This document shows, piece by piece, positions 1-9,826 of a stretch of 64,000 bases of DNA. Made by a program: the position numbers and the translations under genes. Below the pieces are notes generated by a model. It was not told the origin of the DNA. It ran no database searches and saw nothing but the letters and a program-made list of their open reading frames with translations. The number at the start of each line of letters is the position of its first letter. Positions within the stretch are counted from its first letter, which is position 1. This DNA is from Prorocentrum cordatum (Eukaryota > Sar > Dinophyceae > Prorocentrales > Prorocentraceae): contig CAUYUJ010003425.1 in NCBI GenBank assembly GCA_963575745.1, forward strand, positions 179,130 to 243,129. Reading direction: 5' to 3'.

Positions 1-1742
1 GCGCATACGGTTCAGGAAAACCAGGTGCTGCTGGTCTGCGGTGCGATACACTGTCTTCAAGTCCACCTTGTCCATTTGGTTGCAGAAGTGCTCGCATTGC
101 CCCCCGCTCAATACTGGCTGCAACTGCTTAAAATCGGCCACGATACCAGTGAAGGGTTTATGCGGCTGCCCCCGCACCGCGGCGAAAAAAACGCATCCAT
201 TCCTGGTCTTCATACTGGCTGCCTTCATCGCAAAGAATCAAATCAATACCTCTCAAAGCAGAGGGTGGGGCCCAGCGGACCTTCCCGTCCTTCCCGGCCC
301 TCTTATACTTCAGGACTCCTTGTATGGTGTCCACTCGGATGTTCTCAATACCAGGTCTGTCTGGCAGCTTGGACTTGCACTGGTGCACGAGATACCCGGT
401 GGGGCACACGATCAAGACCTGAACAGACTCACATGCCCAAATGGCCAGCTCCAGCAATACTGCCGTCTTCCCACTGCCTGGTGGTCCACTGATATACAAG
501 AAACGCTTACTGTTCTGCTTCTCCTCCTCGTCCTCCAGCGATACACCCTTCTTGACCCGTTCGATGGCGTCAGCCTGCTCTGGACTCCACGCGCGCTGCT
601 GATACTTCGGCCTGTTCAAGATGTCCCACACCTGCCGGAGACACTCGTACTCTGGCTCGTTATCGCATTGCGCAACACGCATATACAGCAGAAAATTCGC
701 GCGTTGCTTCTGCTCGAAGCAGCCGACACGCTCATCGCGCATACCGCGAAATTGCAGATCGCGTCGGGCCAGCGAGAGCAGGTACTCGAATGCTGCCCTA
801 TCATTGGCAAATACAGACCCTCCGGCAATATACTCCGAGCCGAATGCTAGTATCTGGCCGTCCTCACCCACTCGCATCGGCAGCGCATGATTATGGAATT
901 TCAGATCACACGACGTCTCCACGATACCAGCAGTGTCGGACCACTTCCAAGACATGAGGTACTCGATCATGCCCACGAAGTTCTTCATACTGCCCAGGTG
1001 TTTGAACGTCCGAGGGAGTAATTGTGCAGCGTATACATGTGGCAGCACAGTCAGTGAATGCTGGCCCCAATAACCGTCCGTCAGCTCGCACCAGCACCTG
1101 CAGGCAACCACTTGCGTGGATGCATACCTTTGCTGATGTCTGCCGCCACGGAACTGTACGCAGTGGTTGGAGGTGTCATACTCCCTGCCACGGTGCCATA
1201 CCAAGAAACTCTCCGATACGGGAGTCCCTGCGACCAGCTGCTCCCTCTTCTCCTGAAGATAAAAGCCATACATCTTCGAGGAAAACTTGCCTTGCCGCCC
1301 GTCATAATTCACCATGGCTGCAGGCTGCGGTGGATACAGCAAAACATGGGAGTAGGACCGCTCAAATTCCGACAGTTGCGCCATACGGATCGCCACTTCC
1401 GGCAAGCACGGGCTGCTCTTGCTGAGCAAGCGATACGCGGTCAGCCAGGAGCTGTTTGCATTCTTCTGCACATACTCGCCGAGCCCCACGTCGACTGCAT
1501 CATGATCCTTCGCCACATACCCGGAGATGTAGTTCAGACGGCCGTTGCCTATCTGAACATCTATCTCGGCGCAGAATGCCAGCGAGGAGAACTTGACGAA
1601 TGCCGAGACGACAGCCGTCCCAGTGCGCCCTTGGAGATACTGCAACAGCCCAAAGCATACAACCCACGCGCAGATGTGCCAGTGCGGGGTGCCACGGCCC
1701 TGGTACTCGGTCTTCATACACCACTCGTAAAAGATGAAGTAC
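1..1742 (-). CDS. Helitron-like Rep/helicase, exon 3 (HUH nuclease end plus SF1 helicase start; runs off window)
   Basis: Third exon of a Helitron-type rolling-circle transposase. It opens with YFIFYEWCMKTEYQGRG and then GTPHWHICAW, where HWH is the HUH metal-binding motif of the Rep nuclease. Near 495-470 it has the Walker A motif GPPGSGKTA and near 250-225 the Walker B-like LILCDEGSQ. The Pif1-family motif ADFKQLQPV lies near 145-115, so the helicase continues past base 1. Helitron proteins join these same two domains to nick and unwind the element. The reading frame breaks at a run of seven A (plus strand, 185-191). Upstream of it the frame ends in FFRRGAGAAA then stop at 158; downstream the helicase continues in another frame as QPHKPFTGIVADFKQLQPV. 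This is a single-base indel, either a sequencing error or a real lesion. The exon start follows CCAG at 1746-1743 and keeps the frame of exon 2. Confidence 0.85.
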
Positions 1743-1984
1743 CTGGACACTGTTCTTTATTTGGGCACACTGTGGTGACATGATACATATGGCACACGAT
1801 GCGTCTGATACACATGAGACAAACTCGCAGAAGAGTTGGTCACATTTTTGGGGCAGTTTTTGGAACACATCCAGTTATTATATGTGATACATGGGGTACA
1901 TGATACATATGACACACATGAGACAAACTCGCAAAAGAATTCCTGGAATGCTGCCATCTGGGCTCCCTGCAGGAATACAGCAGG

Positions 1985-2929
1985 AATCATGTGTCCAAGC
2001 AGGTGACCGATAATTTCAGACACATGCATTTGGTATCTATGAGTCATATTGCACATGACACATATGATAGACATGCGACAAAGACACACAACAGTTGGTC
2101 ACATTTTTAAGCAATTTTCATACACATGCGTTTGTTATATATGTTACATATTGCACATGATACATATGGTAGACATGAGACAAAGACACACAACAGTTGG
2201 TCACATGTTGGGGCACATTTCATACACATGCATTTATTATATATGATACATATTGCACATGATAAAGATAGACATGAGACAAAGACACACAACAGTTGGT
2301 CACATTTGTGTGGCAAATTTCAGACACGTGCATATGGTATATATGATACATATTGCACAGGATACATATGATAGACATGAGACAAAGACGCACAACAGTT
2401 GGTCAGATTGTTGGTGCAGTTTTTGGAACACATCCAGTTATTATATGTGATACATGGGGCACATGATACATATGATAGACTCGAGACAAAGACACACAAC
2501 AGTTGGTCACATTTTTGGGGCAAATTTCAGACACATGCATTTGTTATGTATGAGTCATCTTGCACATGATACACATGATAGACATGAGACAAAAACACAC
2601 AACAGTTGGTCACATTTCTGGGGCAAATTTCAGACACATGCATTTGTAATATATGATACATATTGCAGAGGATACACATGATAGACATGAGACAAAAAAA
2701 CACACAACAGTTGGTCACATTTTTGGGGCAAATTTGGGACACATGCATTTGTAATATATGATACATATTGCACATGAAATGATAAACACGAGACAAAGAC
2801 ACACAACAGTTGGTCACATGTTTGGGGCGAATTTCATACCCATGCATTTGTTATATGTGATACACATTGCACATGATACATATGATAGACATGAGACAAA
2901 GACACACAACAGTTGTTCACATTGTTGGG
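1985..2929. repeat. ~103-bp tandem satellite inside intron 2 (about 9 copies)
   Basis: The landmark CACAACAGTTGGTCACAT recurs near 2089, 2191, 2290, 2393, 2497, 2602, 2703, 2806 and 2906, with spacing of 99-105 bp. Each unit also carries GATACATATTGCACATGATA and GACATGAGACAAAGACA. Copies differ by a few per cent and by small indels. The array accounts for the many short cysteine-, histidine- or methionine-rich open frames here, none of which looks like a gene. Confidence 0.9.
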
Positions 2930-3037
2930 AGATACTGCAACAGACCAAACCATACAACCCACGCGCAGATGTGCCAGTGCGGGGTGCCACGGCCCTGGTA
3001 CTCGGTCTACATACACCACTCGTAAACGATGAAATAC
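2930..3037 (-). pseudogene. Dead duplicate of the first ~108 bp of exon 3
   Basis: The copy encodes YFIVYEWCM, then an in-frame TAG where exon 3 has Lys, then TEYQGRGTPHWHICAWVV, and stops where the satellite array begins. The acceptor CCAG|GTATTTC is retained. It is near-identical to 1634-1742, and the similarity continues through the acceptor-side intron sequence. It arose by tandem duplication of an intron-exon junction, now held apart by the satellite. Splicing into it would give a truncated protein. Confidence 0.8.
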
Positions 3038-3266
3038 CTGGACACTGTTCTTTATTTGGGCACACGGTGGTGACATGATACATATGATACATGATGCGTC
3101 TGATACACACGAGACAAACTCGCAGAAGAGTTGGTCACATTTTTGGTGCAGTTTTTGGAACACATCCACTTGTTATATGTGATGCATGGGGTACATGATA
3201 CGCATGACACACATGAGACAAACTCGCAAAAGAATTCCTGGAAATTTGTTATACAAGAAGACGAAC

Positions 3267-3929
3267 CTGCGGCCCCAGCGGTTCGCCAAGAACAACCAGA
3301 TACAGCGAACCAGGAAGTACATGTGGAGTGACATCATATAGGCACCAGCAAAAATACAGCGAAGGTACGGCTCCATGAAATACGGCCTCGGGAACTTCCA
3401 CTCCGCGGGCGCGATGGTGATAAACAAATTCGGAAACGCGCACAGCCATACCTGTCCCCGGAGATTCCGGCAGCGTTGATACAGGGCCTCATAATTCTTC
3501 TCGTCGCAGCAGCGCACGAGCATGATACGCACCAGATCAGCGAGGGAGTCTTGCACAATCTCCCAATACCCCGTAGAGGCCTGCGAATCTCGAGTCATAA
3601 CGTCCCCCGTGACGCCGAGGCTCTTGGCACGGACTTGTGCATTGAAATACTTATTCGCCAAATGCTTCTCGCACAGGAAAAACGGCAGGTCCCGCTGCTC
3701 GCCATGCACGCGGGCACTGGACAGCACCTTCCGAGTCCAAGACAGGCCGATGGATACCACACGATTCGTGCTATCCTGGGTCTGGGCATAGTAGTGCTCC
3801 ATTATACCCGTATCAGTGAAGTCCGTAGTCGGATACAAGACGGGATACATGGCACACTCGATACCTTTCATGACAACAAAGAGGTCGTAGGAGGACAGAT
3901 TTAAGGAGCTGCGGTTCTCGATACGGATC
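3267..3929 (-). CDS. Helitron-like Rep/helicase, exon 2 (Helitron-like N-terminal domain)
   Basis: Encodes about 221 residues in frame with exon 1. Recognisable stretches are LPFFLCEKHLANKYFNAQVR, FPNLFITIAPAEWKFPRPY and MSLHMYFLVRCIWLFLANRW. These match the character of the Helitron_like_N region that precedes the HUH motif in Helitron Rep proteins, with an aromatic FxTLxPxEWxFP-type block and a hydrophobic helix. The exon begins at G3929, just after GCAG, and ends ...GGC CGC AG at 3267, so phase is kept at both borders. Sense-strand codons run without a stop. The assignment rests on the match to exon 3 motifs in the same gene. Confidence 0.75.
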
Positions 3930-4103
3930 CTGCGGGAGTCAAAAAGCTACTGTAATACCTGTTATGCGCCCCCAGAAAATGAATAGCTGTTGATTGCGTT
4001 GTTGTGGTTTTTGTTGCTGGCTTGTTTTTTTTTTTTGTATTTTTGTTTTCTTTGGGGGGGGGGTGGGTTGGGGGCGACCGCGGCGCCCCTGCTCGCGCGG
4101 ATC
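3930..4103 (-). other. Intron 1 of the Helitron-like gene: GA-AG, flanked by an 8-bp direct repeat
   Basis: On the minus strand exon 1 ends CCGAG and the insert begins GATCCG; the insert ends CCCGCAG and exon 2 begins GATCCG. AGGATCCG is thus present at both edges (4105-4098 and 3931-3924). Removing 174 nt gives SFLTEPRIRIENRSS without a break, while reading through meets a stop at 3962. The insert is C- then A-rich, and carries CGCCCCC near its start and GGGGGCG near its end as an inverted repeat. Dinoflagellate introns with GA or GC donors and AG-G acceptors, and introner elements with flanking direct repeats, are known; applying them here is inference. Confidence 0.7.
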
Positions 4104-7012
4104 CTCGGTTCCGTCAGAAAGCTGCGGTAATACTTGCTGTGCTCCATCAAAAAATGAAATGCAGCCTTGCACCGATCGGTAGGCATACTCGCTTCGCAGA
4201 CCAGGTCCTTCTTGAAGTACGCGCGCGAGAGGCCCACCTTCTTCCAGTTGAACTGGTGCGCAGCGCCATACCTCTCTTGCTGCACGGAGGTCCTCAAGAC
4301 GACGATGCTCAGAGCACGACATTCGTCGATGGTCATCTCGTGCATACAGGGTCCAGTGCTGTGGCCCAGCGAAAACTGCCGAAACGAATATCGAGGCCAG
4401 GCGATACACTCCTTTGCCTCGTAGCCCGACTTCGTCGCCAAGGGGATCCTATACAGCTCCGACGTCTTTGCAACCTTGAGGGCCTGCCCATGGTTCTGCA
4501 TACGGCGGTTGAACTTCTCGAGAGGACTCTCTTTGCCAGAACAGCAAGGGCAGCTGGCAACCACAGGCGTGTACATGCCTGGCTTATACCACCATCTCGA
4601 AGATATACCAACTTGGCCACAGGCGTGCACCACCGGGTCCTGCGGCACTTGCCGACGATACGCCGCCAGCATGTCTGGTTGTTCCGACGTGCTACGATCC
4701 TGATATACACGGTTCGAGAAATACTCGTCATTGAAGAAGAACGAACCGCAGGCCTCGCAAGCGGACCAACTCCCGTAGCACACCCAAAACGCAAAATCTG
4801 TCAGATTATACTGCTTCTTGTAGGTGGCTTGGATACTGGTGAGTAATGACATGGACCAAGACTGTCGCTGAAATACCTCCTGGCACTTTAACATGGCATA
4901 CGCAGCAATAAGACAAGCGTCCGCCGCCATTTTCGGGAATACTATGCAACCGTCAGCTGTCGCCACGCTGCAAGCTCTCGCATACCAGCCTTGCTCTTTG
5001 TCGGAGATACACGCGTGTGCAGTCCTCGGCAGCACCTGGCCCAGGAAGGTCCTCTCGTAGGCCTCCACCACAGGACCTGGCAGCGCATCCTTGTATACGA
5101 AGGCACCTGGATACTCGAGCGCCAACTTGGCACGCCGTTCGTGGTCACCAACAAATACCGATAGATTCTGCAAAGGCACCAACTCTTCCGCCACGCCCAA
5201 GCGCTGACATAAAGATACACGCACAGCCTCCAAATCAGGTCTAGCCCGGGCGCGACAGCCAACCGCCCGGGCGTGGCCGAGCTTGCTATCCAGAGAAACC
5301 AAGGAATACAAGAACTCCCACTCCTGTTGCTCTAGGTGCTCGCTGGTCCAGTATTCGCCACGTTGCTCGCGATAGCGACGATGCGCTACGAGCCGCTGCG
5401 TGGTCCTGCAATCCACGAGATACTGCGCCAGTAACTGCTTTTTCACCTCCTCGGCCGAGACACCCTTCTGCAGCTGCTCCAGGACATACTCCCCGCATAC
5501 GTGGCTGTGTATCTCCTCAACATTCTCCAGTATTGCCAGCTGCTGGGAGGGCGCCTTCAGCCACTTCTCCAGGGACAACAAATTGGCAAATACCCCGGTC
5601 TCCGCGCGATACTTGTCCACCAGCGCTCGCCCCCTCAAGCCTTCTACGTGATGCCAGTACTGGAGGTCCCTGCGCGACAACGCGTAGACGGCGCAATTGC
5701 CATGTTTGGCACCGTCTCCGAGTCGATACTTGCCGAGCCACTCTCGCAAGGCATACTGACCCGCCTCATACCCCCAGGCCTTCAGACGCACCTGCATATT
5801 CTGGTAAGTGAGGCCAAGGCCCAAGTCGGAGACCTGCTCTCGATACCGCTTGCCGCACGCCGCCTTTACAGCATCCCCCGTCAGCAGCTTTATACAAACC
5901 ACATCTGTGGAGGAAGAAGCTGCCGCGGCCTGCTGCTTCGATACGGGCTCCTCCCAGTCGACCGCGGCAGGCCGTTTGCCCACGCAGACAGATCCGGTGG
6001 CGGCTGGCCGTTTCAATACCCCGCCTGCGACCTGTGCCGCCGGGCGCTTCAATACACGCTTGGTGACGGCCTGGGCGGATGAAGCCGCCGCCTGCACTGA
6101 GGAGCTCACCGACGCATACACATCGCACCACTGTCTCAACACTCCTCGGGACACCAAGACAGTTTTCCGTCGCATACGCAACACGGCATGCAACGCGTGG
6201 TACTTCAGCCCTGGATATACCGCGCGCATGTGGCCACCAAGTGCCGCGTCGAGCTTTTCAGCCGTGTCATACTGCAAAGGTCCAGAGTCAGGGTGATACT
6301 TCACGTACCATTGCCTCAAAACCATACCGCTGACAGCGACGGGAGGATCGCTCTCCGAGAGAAGCTGCGAGAGGACCTCCGCGGCGGCCTCGTCGGCGAA
6401 GCTCTCCCGATACTGATTGAGTCGAAGACGCTGGCCTATACATTCCTCCACAGCTTGGGCAGTATTGAATGCTCCCTTGGCGCCCCACTCAGTGCTGAGC
6501 CACTTCTGGCATACCCTGGCGTCAGCAGATACAGATAAATGTCCCAGGAGCCACTGCTTCAAGACGGCCCCGTCAGTAGTCCCCTCGGGCATGTCTGTGC
6601 GAATACGTTCTCCATACCAGGTCTCCAAATGGCCAGCGTTCTGCACTATGACAAGCGTCTCTTTGGAAGAATACTGCAGTAGCCACGCCGTTGCGACCGG
6701 ATTTGACACATACAGTGGTGGATCCAACCGTCGGAGCGCCCCACATAATTTGAAAGCTGTATTATACTCGATGCCCAGATGGCGGATGGCAGAGCCGTGC
6801 TGCTCCTCCAGCTCCTTGGCGCTAGAAATACTGACCTTGCCAGGCACAACCCGATACTTGACCCACCAAACCTTGCACGCCTGGTGACTGACCTGGATAC
6901 CCTTTGCAACGAGCGCCTGATGCAAATAAAACGGGCTGCCGCAGTCGGCCAAGGGAGGCCGCGACAGCTCTGGGCCATACTGCTCGTCAAGGGCTTTCGC
7001 CGACAAAGCCAT
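4104..7012 (-). CDS. Helitron-like Rep/helicase, exon 1 (tandem W-x-K-Y repeats, KRPAA motifs, Cys-rich domain)
   Basis: A 969-codon exon starting at ATG 7012 (MALSAKALDEQYGPEL), 26 nt after a decayed DinoSL; the frame is open further upstream but that lies in repeat DNA. The first ~600 residues hold seven divergent repeats of about 55-65 residues, each ending in a VLxQWxxKY-like block: CKVWWVKYRV, VATAWLLQYS, VLKQWLLGHL, VCQKWLSTEW, VLRQWYVKYH, VLRQWCDVYA and ALREWLGKYR. Before the seventh come three KRPAA motifs (VLKRPAA, VLKRPAA, VGKRPAA), basic and possibly nuclear-localising. Toward the C-terminus CEACGSFFFNDEYF and VVASCPCCSG suggest zinc binding. Function of the repeat array is unknown; a DNA-contacting helical repeat is a guess. 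The exon ends SFLTEP plus AG at 4104. Confidence 0.75.
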
Positions 7013-7038
7013 GACCCATCCAAGAACACAGGCGATAC

Positions 7039-7060
7039 CTTGATCCGAGATGGCTACGGA
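7039..7060 (-). promoter_or_regulatory. Decayed dinoflagellate spliced-leader relic at the 5' end of the Helitron-like gene
   Basis: The minus strand reads TCCGTAGCCATCTCG then GATCAAG, which matches DinoSL at 19 of 22 positions (differences at 12, 14 and 17). It lies 26 nt before the best start codon, where a leader would sit in a processed mRNA. A 22-mer match this good by chance anywhere in 128 kb of both strands is unlikely (roughly 3 in 10,000 under equal base frequencies). It is followed by GTATCG, so an SL RNA gene was considered, but nothing else supports one. Confidence 0.65.
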
Positions 7061-7264
7061 TGTGACAGTGATCAGTGATTTTGTTCGATGACGTGGTGAC
7101 ACACTGACTTGTTGTGGTACCATGCCGACAACGACGACGCGACGACGCGCGCATGTGTCCCGCATGATATTTTTTGCAAGGGATTGTGGCCCCTGGCAGG
7201 CGCGCGAACGCCGTTGAAAGAGCTTGCGAAAACAGCTCGCGCGAGCTCTATAACAGAAATGTTG

Positions 7265-7318
<54 letters not shown>

Positions 7319-7324
7319 ATTGGT
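7061..7324. repeat. Degenerate repeat A/B remnant with a 52-bp poly(A) run
   Basis: 7098-7125 resembles the end of repeat B (CTTGTTGTGGTA). 7145-7264 is a diverged copy of the middle of repeat A (GTGTCCCGCATG, GGCCCCTGGCAGGCGCGC, ACAGAAATGTTG). The poly(A) run occupies 7265-7316 where other A copies have only five to seven A, so it looks like expansion inside the repeat and not an mRNA tail. No gene seen. Confidence 0.75.
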
Positions 7325-8038
7325 ATTTAAGGATTCGGACAGCGCGCGCGGGTAGAAATTTTGAAAATTCGTACAGATGTTTTTCGAGAACCTACTGTGC
7401 GATTCGTATGATTTTATGTTGCGCGGTGCTAGAATTCCTAAGAAACCAAATGATTTTTGAAGATTTCGGCGTGCGCGCGCGAAGAAAAAACGAATGTGTC
7501 CCACATGGTATTATTTGACAGGGATGATGGCCCTGGCAGGCGCGCAACCTTTGTTGCAGAAGTTCGAAGCACGTGAAAAAGTTGCTCGCAAGAGCCCGTT
7601 TGACAGAAATGTTGAAAAAGTATTGGGTTTCCTAAGAAATCCGCAAGAGCGCGCGGGGTGAATTTTTGAAACCCTTTTTTTGAAAAACCATTGGGTTTTT
7701 CATGCTTTTATGTGAAAATCGCTACGAAGACTAAGGTTTTGGAAGGATTTCGTCTTGCGCGCGCGAATGTGCACTTCGTGTCATTTGTTGCGAGGGATTC
7801 TTGAAGTTTGGTCATGTTAGAACAAGAAATGTCCACTTTGCCTTACTTCTTGCAAGGGAAAAGCGATCGTAACAACACAACCGGATCTGGTATACCCCGT
7901 TTTGCCTGAGACTTCCTCACGAAAATGATGAAAATGTGGCTGCGGCCTAGGCGCGGCGGGGGGGGCGCGCACCAGGGGCCCCAACAATAATTATTCTTTA
8001 GAATTAATAATGTTCAACAACAACAACAACAACAACAA
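7325..8038. repeat. Long repeat A, copy 1
   Basis: Starts GGATTCGGACAGCGCGCG and ends AATAATTATTCTTTAGAAT then (CAA)n at 8017-8038. Internal landmarks are GCGCGCGCGAAGAAAAAACG, GTATTATTTGACAGGGATGA, CCTGGCAGGCGCGCAACC, GAAAAACCATTGG and GCGGCCTAGGCG. The end forms an imperfect hairpin (ATTATTC/GAATTAAT around TTTA). No convincing protein; the ~108-residue frames that recur in copies 2 and 3 follow from sequence identity. Confidence 0.9.
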
Positions 8039-8059
8039 TCACTTTACCCGAACGCTCAG

Positions 8060-8255
8060 TGTTCTCACCAGTGCCAGGGTTTTCATACGACGCCCGCCAA
8101 TACCCCCACTTTGTGGGGGGGCCGGTTCAAGCTCTACCACATTTCCAAACGACTCTTCGCCACCACCCACACCCAGCTTCCCGCCCTATGACGTTCGGAC
8201 ACTTCACTTCGTGGCCTGCGGACGACCGTGGCTACTACACTGGCGCATGGGTACA
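8060..8255. repeat. Repeat B, copy 1
   Basis: About 190 bp: GTTCTCACCAGTGCCAGGG, CCCCCACTTTGTGGGGGGGC (a C5/G7 hairpin around ACTTTGT), CACCACCCACACCCAGCTTC and GACGACCGTGGCTACTAC. Found again at 9078 and 12310. 8256-8354 is spacer with nothing recognisable. Confidence 0.9.
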
Positions 8256-8354
8256 GTGACTTGTTGTGGTAACATTTTCTGGACGCTAGCTTAGTATACG
8301 ACTTTTCCCCCTGTTCCAACACTGGACACCTATACTGGTTTTTGGAAAAACCAT

Positions 8355-9053
8355 TGTTTTTTTTAGGATTCGGACAGCGCGCGCGGGTAGAAATTTTGAA
8401 AAGTCGTGCAGGTGTTTTTCGAGGACCTACGGTGCGATTCGTGTGATTTTATGATGCGCGGTGCTAAAATTCTTAAGAAGCCCAATGGTTTTTGGAGATT
8501 TCGGCGTGCGCGCGCGAAGAAAAAACGAATGTGTCCCGCATGGTATTATTTGACAGGGATGATGGCCCTGGCAGGTGCGCAACCGTTGTCGCAGAAGTTC
8601 GAAAAAGTTGCTCGCAAAAGCCCGTTTGACAGAAATGTTTAAAAAGTGTTGGTTTTCCTACGAATCCGCAAGAGCGCGCGGGATGAGATTTTGACATTTT
8701 TTTGTTGAAAAACCATTGGTTTTTTGATGTTTTTATGTTAAAATCGCTCCGAACACTAAGCTTTTGGAAGGATTTCGTCTTGCGCGCGCGAATGTCCACT
8801 TTACCTTATTTTTTGCAAGGGATTCTTGAAATTTGATTATATTAGAACAAGAAATGTCATTTTATAGTGTTTTTTGCAAGGGAAAACGGATTACAACAAA
8901 ACAACCGGATCTGGATCACATCGTTTTACCTGAGGCTTCCTCACGAAAATGATGAAAATGTAGCTGCGGCCTAGGCGGCGCAGGGGGGGCGCGCACCAGG
9001 GGCCCAACAATAATTATTCTTTAGAATTAATAATGTTCAACAACAACAACAAC
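8355..9053. repeat. Long repeat A, copy 2
   Basis: Same landmarks and end as copy 1, ending in (CAA)4-5 at 9039-9053. It differs mainly by point changes and by losing short stretches after GAAGTTCGAA. The minus-strand frame over 8473-8799 is a by-product of the repeat. Confidence 0.9.
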
Positions 9054-9077
9054 AATTACTAGCACGTGGGGACACTC

Positions 9078-9258
9078 CGTTCTCACCAGTGCCAGGGTTT
9101 TCATAGGAGGCGGGCAATACCCCCACTTTGTGGGGGGGCCGGTTCAAGCTCTACCAAATTTCCAAACGACTCTTCGCCACCACCCACACCCAGCTTCCCG
9201 CCCTATGACGTTCGGACACTTCACTTCGTGGCATGCGGACGACCGTGGCTACTATTCA
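9078..9258. repeat. Repeat B, copy 2
   Basis: Near-identical to copy 1 from GTTCTCACCAGTGCCAGGG to GACGACCGTGGCTACTA. Its right end passes into CAGGGCCCCGCGGCCGACGA and then straight into a truncated repeat A, so the order A-B-A-B-A is a tandem of a ~1-kb compound unit. Confidence 0.9.
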
Positions 9259-9279
9259 GGGCCCCGCGGCCGACGACGA

Positions 9280-9826
9280 CGGCGTGCGCGCGCGAAGAAA
9301 AAACGAATGTGTCCCGCATGGTATTATTTGACAGGGATGATGGCCCTGGCAGGTGCGCAACCGTTGTTGCAGAAGTTCGAAAAAGTTGCTCGCAAAAGCC
9401 CGTTTGACAGAAATGTTTAAAAAGTGTTGGGTTTCCTACGAATCCGCAAGAGCGCGCGGGATGAGATTTTGACAATTTTTTGTTGAAAAACCATTGGTTT
9501 TTTGATGTTTTTATGTTAAAATCGCTGCGAACACTAAGGTTTTGGAAGGATTTCGTCTTGCGCGCGCGAATGTCCACTTTACCTTATTTTTTGCAAGGGA
9601 TTCTTGAAATTTGATTATATTAGAACAAGAAATGTCATTTTCTATTGTTTTTTGCAAGGGAAAGCGGATTACAACAAAACAACCGGATCCTGTACACACC
9701 CTCTTTTCTGAGGCTTCCTCACGAAAATGATGAAAATGTAGCTGCGGCCTAGGCGGCGCAGGGGGGGCGCGCACCAGGGGGCCCAACAATAATTATTCTT
9801 TAGAATAAATAATGTTCAACAATAAT
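9280..9826. repeat. Long repeat A, copy 3 (5'-truncated)
   Basis: Begins at GTGCGCGCGCGAAGAAAAAA, lacking the first ~170 bp of the unit, and ends AATAATTATTCTTTAGAAT with a short CAA-like tail. Very close to copy 2 over the shared part. Confidence 0.9.

Larger units (their letters stand above)
1743..3266 (-). other. Intron 2 of the Helitron-like gene (GT-AG) filled with satellite and a duplicated exon
   Basis: Splicing CGCAG|GTTCGT (donor after 3267) to GTCCAG|GTACTTC (acceptor before 1742) joins LANRWGRR to YFIFYEWCMKTEYQ in frame. Removing this 1524-nt stretch therefore gives a continuous Rep domain. The intron contains a dead copy of the start of exon 3 (2930-3037), nine tandem ~103-bp repeats, and a repeat of its own acceptor-side sequence: about 310 bp at 2930-3243 matches 1640-1948. 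A short open stretch near 2020-1945 (IIGHLLGHMIPAVFLQ) may be chance. The splice sites are inferred from frame continuity only. Confidence 0.6.

Noticed and set aside
1960-2025. Extra small exon (IIGHLLGHMIPAVFLQ) inside intron 2
   Set aside because: Direct joining of exon 2 to exon 3 already gives a continuous Rep domain; inclusion is not needed and has no clear splice sites.
1985-2929. CRISPR-like array
   Set aside because: Whole 103-bp units repeat with no conserved repeat/variable spacer structure, and the genome is eukaryotic.
7039-7060. SL RNA gene (leader followed by GT)
   Set aside because: Three mismatches in the leader, no tandem copies, and an open coding frame continues directly through it.
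7265-7316. Poly(A) run as an mRNA tail of a retroposed gene
   Set aside because: It interrupts a repeat A unit that continues on both sides, so it is an internal expansion.
8473-9577. Two near-identical ~110-codon minus-strand frames in repeats A2 and A3
   Set aside because: Conservation follows from the repeat itself; copies 1 and 4 do not keep the frame.
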